Positions 6,457-11,370 of a DNA stretch of 11,370 nucleotides are shown here, one piece after another. The position numbers were made by a program, and so were the translations under genes. The notes under the pieces were generated by a model. It saw only the letters and a list, made by a program, of their open reading frames with translations, had not been told where the DNA came from and made no database searches. This DNA is from Syntrophobacterales bacterium (lineage in GTDB: Bacteria; Desulfobacterota; Desulfobaccia; Desulfobaccales; 0-14-0-80-60-11), in the NCBI GenBank assembly GCA_020052215.1, contig JAGVPN010000357.1:1-11370 (forward strand). The letters run 5' to 3'. The first letter of the stretch is position 1, and each line of letters starts with the position of its first letter.

Positions 6457-8052
6457 ATCCTGTGCGCCGCTCCGGGTCCGGGGCCGAGCCAGGCGGCGGA
6501 GTCGCCGAAGGCGGCCAAGAAGCCCAACATCGTGGTCATCATGACCGATGACGTGGGTTGGGGCGACCTGGGATGCTACGGCGGCGGGGAAACCAGGGGG
6601 GCGCCGACTCCCAACCTGGACCGCATGGCGGCGGAAGGCATGCGTTTCTCCAACTATTACGGCCAGGCGAGCTGCACTGCCGGGCGGGCGTCTTTTATAA
6701 CCGGCCGCATCCCCCTGCGGACGGGCTTGTCCGTAGTGCTGGCCCCCGGTGACTTGAACGGGCTCAGGGCGGAAGACCCCACCATAGCCGAGGCCCTGAA
6801 AAAACTGGGCTATCGGACGGTGCAATACGGCAAGTGGCACCTGGGCGACCGGCCGGATACCTTTCCCACCGCCCACGGCTTTGACGAGATGTATCACATG
6901 TTGCCTTACTATGCCGGGGTCTACGCTTACGACCATCTGGCCTTACAACCAGATTTCCCCCTCCATAATAAAAAGTTCATGGAGCTATGGGAAAAAATGA
7001 ATCTCAGCGAATGGTCCGGCAAGGCCGGGCAGGCTCCCGAGGTGACCAAGAAGAAATTCGGTTGGGACGACCTGGCGACCATTGACGATACCATGCGGGC
7101 AGATGCGATTCAGTATATCAAGGCCCATGCCAAGGATGAAAACCCCTTCTTCATGTACCTCTGCTTCATGAAGGTGCACAACCCCAACAACCCCTCGCCG
7201 CGTTTTAAAGGGAAGTCCCCGGGCACCGGCAGTTACCTCGATTCCCTGATGGAGCTGGACGACAATACCGGGCAGGTGCTACAGGCGATCCGCGAGGCGG
7301 GCATCTCCGAGAATACCCTGGTGGTCTGGACCACGGATAACGGCGCCTGGATCGACGCCTGGCCCGACGCGGGCTACACGCCGTTCCGCGGTATGAAGGG
7401 GACCGCCTTCGAAGGCGGCTTCCGGGTTCCGGCCATCGCCTGGTGGCCCGGCCACATCAAGCCGGGTACCGTGGCCAACGAGATGATGTCCCACCTGGAC
7501 TGGTGGCCCACGTTCGTCAAGCTGGCCGGCGGCACCCCGCCGACCCATATCTGGAAGGACAACAAAGGTAAAGCCATCGTCTTTGACGGTATCGAGAACA
7601 GCGACTACCTTTTGGGCCAGGGGCCGTCAAAGCGGGACCACTTCTTTTATATCAACGACCTGTCGTTCGGCGGTCTGCGGGTCACGAACTTCAAGTCTCT
7701 GTTCACCGCCAAGGATACCTGGCTGGGGCCCGAGCTCAACCTGGATTTCCCGGCGATTTACAATCTCTATTGGGATCCCGGGGAGCAGTATGACGTGATG
7801 TTTAGAGGCGCGGCTCCCACCCGGGGCGACCTGAGGACTTCCCCCGGCCGCTATTCGGGAGAGGACCACGGTTGGGCGGTTTCGCTATTCCAGCCCTACA
7901 TTAACCAGTTCTTTGGAGAGCTGGCAATGTATCCCAATCGCCCCACCATCCCCTCGGCCGGGTCGGGTTATCAATTAATACGTGAGGTAAACAATCCGCT
8001 GGGCTTGCAACGTTTGTTGAAAACCCTGGCGCCTGCGACACCCAAGCAGTAG
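6388..8052 (+). CDS. Exported arylsulfatase, Cys-type (554 aa)
   Basis: Sulfate-ester hydrolase of the alkaline-phosphatase superfamily, predicted periplasmic; substrate unknown. ATG start with AAAGGAG five bases upstream. Residues 6-23 are identical to those of the upstream sulfatase, forming the signal-peptide core; cleavage is probably around SQA/AE (35-37). Core motifs: NIVVIMTDDVGWGDLG (metal Asp54, Asp55), formylglycine motif CTAGRASFITGR starting at Cys96, GKWHLG (148-153), His264 (KVHNPN), TTDNGAW with metal pair Asp317-Asn318, and GMKGTAFEGGFRVP with Lys337, all canonical. It lacks the C-terminal extension of its neighbour and has CxAxR instead of CxPxR, so it belongs to a different subfamily despite the shared leader. 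CTAGR keeps the Cys and Arg needed for formylglycine formation and should be a substrate of the cluster's anSME. A strong hairpin follows 16 bp after the stop. Confidence 0.93.
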   Translation: MEPRVHSKAMKWAAVGSVLAAATILCAAPGPGPSQAAESPKAAKKPNIVVIMTDDVGWGDLGCYGGGETRGAPTPNLDRMAAEGMRFSNYYGQASCTAGRASFITGRIPLRTGLSVVLAPGDLNGLRAEDPTIAEALKKLGYRTVQYGKWHLGDRPDTFPTAHGFDEMYHMLPYYAGVYAYDHLALQPDFPLHNKKFMELWEKMNLSEWSGKAGQAPEVTKKKFGWDDLATIDDTMRADAIQYIKAHAKDENPFFMYLCFMKVHNPNNPSPRFKGKSPGTGSYLDSLMELDDNTGQVLQAIREAGISENTLVVWTTDNGAWIDAWPDAGYTPFRGMKGTAFEGGFRVPAIAWWPGHIKPGTVANEMMSHLDWWPTFVKLAGGTPPTHIWKDNKGKAIVFDGIENSDYLLGQGPSKRDHFFYINDLSFGGLRVTNFKSLFTAKDTWLGPELNLDFPAIYNLYWDPGEQYDVMFRGAAPTRGDLRTSPGRYSGEDHGWAVSLFQPYINQFFGELAMYPNRPTIPSAGSGYQLIREVNNPLGLQRLLKTLAPATPKQ

Positions 8053-8068
8053 GACCTGAAAACACCGC

Positions 8069-8113
8069 GGCGTCCCGGCGGGGTAAGCTGATCTGGGCTC
8101 CGCCCGGGACGCC
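8069..8113 (+). terminator. Strong GC-rich hairpin between sulfatase 2 and the HAD gene
   Basis: GGCGTCCCGG (8069-8078) pairs perfectly with CCGGGACGCC (8104-8113). The stem can extend inward past a bulge (CGGGG at 8079-8083 with CTCCG at 8098-8102). There is no T-run after it, so it is not a classical intrinsic terminator. It could act as a 3'-end stabiliser or processing site separating expression of the sulfatase and HAD halves of the cluster, or as a weak terminator. Confidence 0.55.
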
Positions 8114-8146
8114 GGCTCGGCTGAAAGAATTAAGGATGAGGTCCCC

Positions 8147-9184
8147 ATGAGACTGACAAATGTTCTTCGGAAGATTGCCTTGCTTGGCTTCATCTGGGCC
8201 GGCGCCGCCCTGGTCCTAACCGCCCCGGGCCTGGCACAAGAAAAGGCCCAGGACCCGTTGCCCTCCTGGAACGACGGGCCGGCTAAGCAAGCCATCGTGA
8301 GCTTTGTCCAGAAGGTTACGGATAAATCTAACCCGGCGTATGTGCCGCCAGAGGACCGCATCGCCACTTTCGATCAAGACGGCACCCTGTGGGTGGAACA
8401 TCCCATCTACGCCCAGTCCATGTTTGCCCTGGACCGGGTACATGAACTCGCCCCCCGGCATCCTGAATGGAAGACCAAGCAGCCATTCAAAGCGGTTCTG
8501 GGGAATGACCGGGCGGCCATGGCTAAGTTTACTGAGGGGGACTGGGCCCAAATCCTGGGAGTTACCCTCGCCGGCATGACCAACGAGGCCTTTCTCAAGA
8601 TCTCCCAGGAATGGTTGGCCCACGCCAAGCACCCTCGTTTTAAGCGGCTATACACCGAGCTCGTCTATCTGCCCATGCTGGAAGTCATGCAGTATCTCAG
8701 GCACAATGGCTTCAAGACCTACATCGTCACCGGCTTTGGCCAGGAGTTTGTCCGGGTTTACGGTGAGCGGGTCTACGGCGTGCCGCCGGAGCAGGTGGTG
8801 GGCTCAAGCATCTCCACTAAGTACGCATACCAGGATGGCAAGCCGGTGCTCATGCGGCTCCCAAAGGTGTTTTTCAACGACAACTTTGCCGGCAAGGCCA
8901 TCGGCATCAACCTCTTCATCGGCAAGCGACCGTTGGCGGCGTTCGGCAATTCCACCGGCGACCGGCAGATGCTGGAATACACCGGGGCAGGTGACGGATC
9001 GCGGCTGATGATGCTGGTGCTGCACGATGACCCGAAGCGCGAGTACGCCTACGGCCCTGCCGAGGGTCTGCCTGATACCAAAGTAGGGACGTTCTCTCAA
9101 GCGCTGTTGGGCGAAGCCAAGAAGCGCAACTGGGTAATCATCTCCATGAAGAACGACTGGAACAAAATCTTTGCTTGGGAGTAA
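8147..9184 (+). CDS. Exported HAD-superfamily phosphatase-like hydrolase
   Basis: 345 residues. Signal peptide: MRLTNVLRK, a hydrophobic core and LAQ/EK near residue 31, so probably periplasmic. HAD motifs: motif I FDQDGT (75-80; nucleophile Asp76, acid/base Asp78), motif II IVTG (193-196; Thr195), a likely motif III Lys250 (AGKAIGIN), and motif IV GNSTGD (267-272) with Asp272, where the first acidic position is Asn. About 110 residues between motifs I and II form a cap domain (ALDRVHELAPRHPEWK). This fits a phosphoserine-phosphatase-like HAD phosphatase, but the substrate cannot be told. The start has AAGGATGAGG just upstream. It lies in the same direction as the sulfatases and the DUF1254 gene, and all are exported, which suggests a shared periplasmic process; removal of phosphate from a sulfated or phosphorylated ligand is speculation. 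Confidence 0.85.
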   Translation: MRLTNVLRKIALLGFIWAGAALVLTAPGLAQEKAQDPLPSWNDGPAKQAIVSFVQKVTDKSNPAYVPPEDRIATFDQDGTLWVEHPIYAQSMFALDRVHELAPRHPEWKTKQPFKAVLGNDRAAMAKFTEGDWAQILGVTLAGMTNEAFLKISQEWLAHAKHPRFKRLYTELVYLPMLEVMQYLRHNGFKTYIVTGFGQEFVRVYGERVYGVPPEQVVGSSISTKYAYQDGKPVLMRLPKVFFNDNFAGKAIGINLFIGKRPLAAFGNSTGDRQMLEYTGAGDGSRLMMLVLHDDPKREYAYGPAEGLPDTKVGTFSQALLGEAKKRNWVIISMKNDWNKIFAWE

Positions 9185-9208
9185 GAGACAATTACCAAGA
9201 AGGGAAAG

Positions 9209-9417
9209 ATGCGGCGACAACCCAAGACAATTTTTGGATGTTTTCTGGCCTACCTGATCTTGTTGCTGGCCGTGGTGTCGGTCCTTTCCCAGCAGGTCCC
9301 AATCCCCCAGAATGCCTGCCAGGTCCCTGGCCCGGCACCCGGCACCGCGCCTACTGGGCAGATAAAGCCATCCTTGACGGCACCTGGACGCTGCCCAACG
9401 TCGAGAGGTTGAAGTGA
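9209..9417 (+). pseudogene. Small secreted ORF, apparently frameshifted (DUF1214-like tail)
   Basis: The frame starting at ATG 9209 (AAGAAGGG just upstream) encodes a clear signal peptide or membrane anchor (MRRQPKTIFGCFLAYLILLL, then AVVSVLSQQ) and a Pro/Ala-rich stretch to about 9351, after which it reads like noise to 9412. From 9352 the frame shifted by one base reads YWADKAILDGTW, then TLPNVERLK and TGA (9415-9417), which looks like real protein. Adding one base near 9351 would join them into a 69-residue exported protein. Its last 21 residues align without gaps to the last 21 of the downstream DUF1254/1214 protein (Y, L, D, W, E, K identical; several conservative). It could be a broken small gene, a sequencing error, a short intact ORF, or a fossil tail of a duplicated DUF1214 gene. 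It begins 25 bp after the HAD gene. Confidence 0.5.
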
Positions 9418-9447
9418 CCGACACTGAAAGGAGTAGACATTCATCAT

Positions 9448-9453
9448 AGGAGG
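9448..9453 (+). promoter_or_regulatory. Perfect Shine-Dalgarno of the DUF1254 gene
   Basis: AGGAGG lies six bases before the ATG at 9460, the strongest ribosome site in the window. It settles the start and suggests high independent translation of this gene. Confidence 0.8.
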
Positions 9454-9459
9454 CGAACC

Positions 9460-11001
9460 ATGAACACTGCCTGCTGGGTCACCCTCGTCGGCGCAACACT
9501 CGCCGGCGCACTGGCAATGTGCGGACTTACAAAGCCGGCCCTCGCTCAGGAGACCCGCTTTGATAGATTGGCCAACCTGCCGTTCACCGAAGGCCGGCCT
9601 ACGAAGGAGACCGTGCACATACTCCGGGACGAATTGCTTTTCCAGCGGGCGGCGCAAACCTATCTCTGGGCCTTACCGTTAATCAACACGCTCGGCATGA
9701 AAAATGGCTCGGAAAAGGTCTTCGGCGCCGGCTACAACGTGCTCCCTATTTGGAAAAAGCGAATCGACGCCAAGACCTTGGTGACCACCCCCAACTCGGA
9801 TGTCATCTACGCCATGAGCTACGTTGACCTGGGCAAGGACGGCCCGTTGGTATTCGAAGCCCCGCCGCAGCTGCAGGGCATCCTGCTTGATTTCTGGCAG
9901 CATCCCATCCCGGTGGATGGCGGCAAGTTCGCTGGTGACGTAGGTCTGGCCGGACCCGACGCCGGCAAAGGCGGCAAATTTCTGCTGCTCCCGCCGGACT
10001 ATAAGGGCGAAGTGCCGGAAGGATACTACGTTTACCGGTCAGGGACCTACAACGTCTTCATCTTCCTGCGTGGATTCTATCAGGACCCCAAAAACCTGAC
10101 GCCCACCGTCGCGCTGCTGGAACAGTCGAAGATCTATCCGCTGCATGGCAAGGACACGGCCAAGCCAATGGTTTTTCCCGATGCGTCCGGCGTTCCGGCC
10201 AACATGCTGCCCTGCAGCGACGGCAGCGTTTTAAACCAGCTCAAGCAGCTCGTGGACAGTGAGGGCGCCAACCTCGCCGATGCCGATTGGCTCGGCATGC
10301 TGGCGGCAATCGGCATCGTCAAGGGCCAGCCGTTCAAGCCGGATGCACACACCCGCGTCATCCTCGATCGCGCTGCCAAGACCGCTTACAAAATGAGCCG
10401 CGTTATTGGCTTCCAAGAGACCGTCAGTGGCCGCTCGTTCAAGGTTTATCCGGATCGTCGCTGGATCAATCCCATGGCCGATACAACGCCCGACAACCCG
10501 AGTGGTGCGCTCGACCTCTCCGGCAGGAGAATCCCAGGAGGGTATCTGGACCTCGATGCCCGCATCTGGTTCTTTACCAATTACTACTCAATCAGCCCCG
10601 GAATGATTTCCCAAATCCCTGGCAAGGGCGCCAAATACATGATCGCCTTCAGCGACAGTCGGGGCACGCCCTTGTCCGGCGACAGCAACTACCGCCTGAA
10701 CCTGCCACCGAATATTCCCGTCGCCAACTTATGGTCGGTGACGCTCTATGAGGCCAAGAACGGTTCCGGTCTCGCCAATGGGCAGCCGTTCCCGTCGCTG
10801 GGTTCGCGTGACCAGCCGATGCAGAATGCCGACGGCAGCACGGATCTCTACCTCGGGCCGAAAGCGCCCAAGGGAAAAGAAGGCAACTGGCTCGCCACCG
10901 TTCCCGGCAAGGGGTATTTTGCCGTCCTCAGGCTCTATGGTCCGACCGAAACCGCCCTCGACAAGAGCTGGAAGCCTGGCGACATCGAGAAGGTCAAGTG
11001 A
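9460..11001 (+). CDS. Exported DUF1254/DUF1214-domain protein
   Basis: 513 residues, of unknown biochemical function. Signal peptide: MNTACWVTLVGATLAGALAM, then CGLTKPALA/QE, with cleavage near residue 29-30. The N-terminal half carries the DUF1254 hallmark TPNSDVIYAMSYVDL (110-124) and FEAPPQLQGILLDFWQ (132-147). The C-terminal part has the DUF1214 pattern: WFFTNYYS, NYRLNLPPNIPVANLWSVTLYE and the closing LYGPTETALDKSW followed by KPGDIEKVK, with aromatic residues and a terminal Lys typical of the family. Length and domain order match full-length two-domain members, so it seems intact. The start is fixed by AGGAGG. As far as I recall, such proteins are common beside sulfatase and HAD genes in environmental bacteria; the link is contextual only. 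A hairpin follows the stop by about 20 bp. Family assignment is firm; role is unknown. Confidence 0.88.
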   Translation: MNTACWVTLVGATLAGALAMCGLTKPALAQETRFDRLANLPFTEGRPTKETVHILRDELLFQRAAQTYLWALPLINTLGMKNGSEKVFGAGYNVLPIWKKRIDAKTLVTTPNSDVIYAMSYVDLGKDGPLVFEAPPQLQGILLDFWQHPIPVDGGKFAGDVGLAGPDAGKGGKFLLLPPDYKGEVPEGYYVYRSGTYNVFIFLRGFYQDPKNLTPTVALLEQSKIYPLHGKDTAKPMVFPDASGVPANMLPCSDGSVLNQLKQLVDSEGANLADADWLGMLAAIGIVKGQPFKPDAHTRVILDRAAKTAYKMSRVIGFQETVSGRSFKVYPDRRWINPMADTTPDNPSGALDLSGRRIPGGYLDLDARIWFFTNYYSISPGMISQIPGKGAKYMIAFSDSRGTPLSGDSNYRLNLPPNIPVANLWSVTLYEAKNGSGLANGQPFPSLGSRDQPMQNADGSTDLYLGPKAPKGKEGNWLATVPGKGYFAVLRLYGPTETALDKSWKPGDIEKVK

Positions 11002-11022
11002 CCAGGACGACCAGTTAACAAC

Positions 11023-11063
11023 CGGTTGCAGCGGACGGCGCTTACGCTCCATCGCTGCAACCG
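11023..11063 (+). terminator. Hairpin after the DUF1254 gene, end of cluster
   Basis: CGGTTGCAGCG (11023-11033) and CGCTGCAACCG (11053-11063) are perfect 11-base complementary arms. Inside, GCG-CTTA-CGC (11038-11047) adds a small stem. It starts 21 bases after the TGA. No T-run follows, so it may be a transcript-end stabiliser or a rho-dependent end rather than an intrinsic terminator. Confidence 0.55.
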
Positions 11064-11276
11064 AAGCATTACAGATTGCTGCCCTCTATCCGCACCAGGC
11101 CAAAAAAAAATCGTAGTTGATATGAGGTCGTAAGATAGCATTAAACGACATGGCTTTCATGCAACCCCGCCGCTTTGCAACCAGTATGCCAAGGTGCGCA
11201 AATGAGACAAAAAGTGAGTTTGGCTACACGCGCTGCCTATGGGGGAAATACGGGCGTTTCGGAAGGCAAGGTAACC
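11064..11276. other. Non-coding stretch, nothing recognised
   Basis: AT-richer than the cluster. It contains a run of nine A (11102-11110) and no RNA gene, repeat or known riboswitch pattern that I can identify. A plus-strand frame from ATG 11202 stays open to the window end but overlaps the more protein-like minus-strand fragment. Confidence 0.35.
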
Positions 11277-11370
11277 CTACAACGTCAATTGGCTATTTTT
11301 TCGCTTTTTTCTCTCTTTATGCGAGAGATAGGCGAGGTGGTTTCGCTGTTGAATCCATTCCACCAGCAAC
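11277..11370 (-). CDS. Possible 3' end of an unidentified minus-strand gene (partial)
   Basis: Reading leftward from the window edge, one frame gives LLVEWIQQRNHLAYLSHKER, then KKRKNSQLTL and TAG (11279-11277). The Lys/Arg-rich end is plausible for a real protein, but 30 residues are too few to name a family. The opposite strand is also open here (MREIGEVVSLLNPFHQQ), so only one can be real. Chance is possible. Confidence 0.3.
   Translation of the reverse strand, partial: LLVEWIQQRNHLAYLSHKERKKRKNSQLTL

Noticed and set aside
6388..6480. Possible lipoprotein signal in the 554-aa sulfatase (Cys at residue 26, context ATILC)
   Set aside because: The residue before Cys is Leu, which does not fit a lipobox (Ala, Gly or Ser expected). 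An ordinary Sec cleavage site further on is more likely.
11161..11290. Possible riboswitch near the window end (GGCAAGGTAACC and nearby CAAA/GCAA motifs)
   Set aside because: I compared it by eye with cyclic-di-GMP-type aptamer consensus on both strands and the conserved blocks are not present in order.
11202..11370. Plus-strand frame open from ATG 11202 to the window end (MRQKVSLATRAAYGG...)
   Set aside because: It overlaps a more protein-like minus-strand frame, is AT-rich, and cannot be tested because it runs off the edge. Neither strand is certain.
1..11370. CRISPR arrays, tRNA or rRNA genes, insertion sequences or prophage genes
   Set aside because: No regularly spaced repeats, tRNA-like folds, rRNA sequence, transposase genes or phage genes were seen. 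The only clear long repeat is the 3744-3880/6313-6456 pair.

Overview
The window looks like chromosomal DNA from a GC-rich, Gram-negative bacterium with an at least partly anaerobic lifestyle. The reasons are an oxygen-sensitive radical-SAM sulfatase-maturating enzyme, an outer-membrane beta-barrel protein, and several Sec-type signal peptides on predicted periplasmic enzymes. A Desulfobacterota-like (former Deltaproteobacteria) host is my best guess from gene content and style; this is inference, as no rRNA or marker gene is present.

Layout. Positions 1-378 hold the probable 3' end of a gene on the plus strand, a small terminator-like hairpin, and AT-rich DNA with nothing recognisable. A minus-strand gene (379-1344) encodes a probable outer-membrane beta-barrel protein. 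An AT-rich divergent intergenic region (1345-1731) separates it from a co-directional plus-strand cluster running from 1732 to 11001: anaerobic sulfatase-maturating enzyme (anSME); a trigger-factor-like protein lacking the PPIase domain; an 810-aa arylsulfatase; a 554-aa sulfatase; a secreted HAD-family phosphatase-like protein; a small, apparently frameshifted secreted ORF; and a secreted DUF1254/DUF1214 protein. The final 370 bases are mostly non-coding, with a strong hairpin and a possible gene fragment at the edge.

How the genes fit together. Both sulfatases carry a Cys-type formylglycine motif (CSPTR and CTAGR) and a signal peptide, so the active-site Cys must be oxidised in the cytoplasm before export and folding. 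The anSME does that chemistry. The shortened trigger factor keeps the ribosome-docking GFRxGK loop and the C-terminal chaperone arms. It overlaps the anSME gene by 4 bp and ends 11 bp before the first sulfatase start. This suggests a dedicated ribosome-bound holdase that keeps nascent sulfatase unfolded for the anSME. The HAD and DUF1254/1214 proteins are predicted periplasmic partners of unknown substrate.

The most striking structural feature is a duplication. The last 19 codons of the trigger-factor gene, the Shine-Dalgarno region and the sulfatase signal-peptide core recur upstream of and into the second sulfatase gene. The trigger-factor copy has decayed at protein level, while 18 signal-peptide residues (HSKAMKWAAVGSVLAAAT) are identical and differ at DNA level only by six synonymous changes. 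The sulfatase bodies beyond this point look like different subfamilies.
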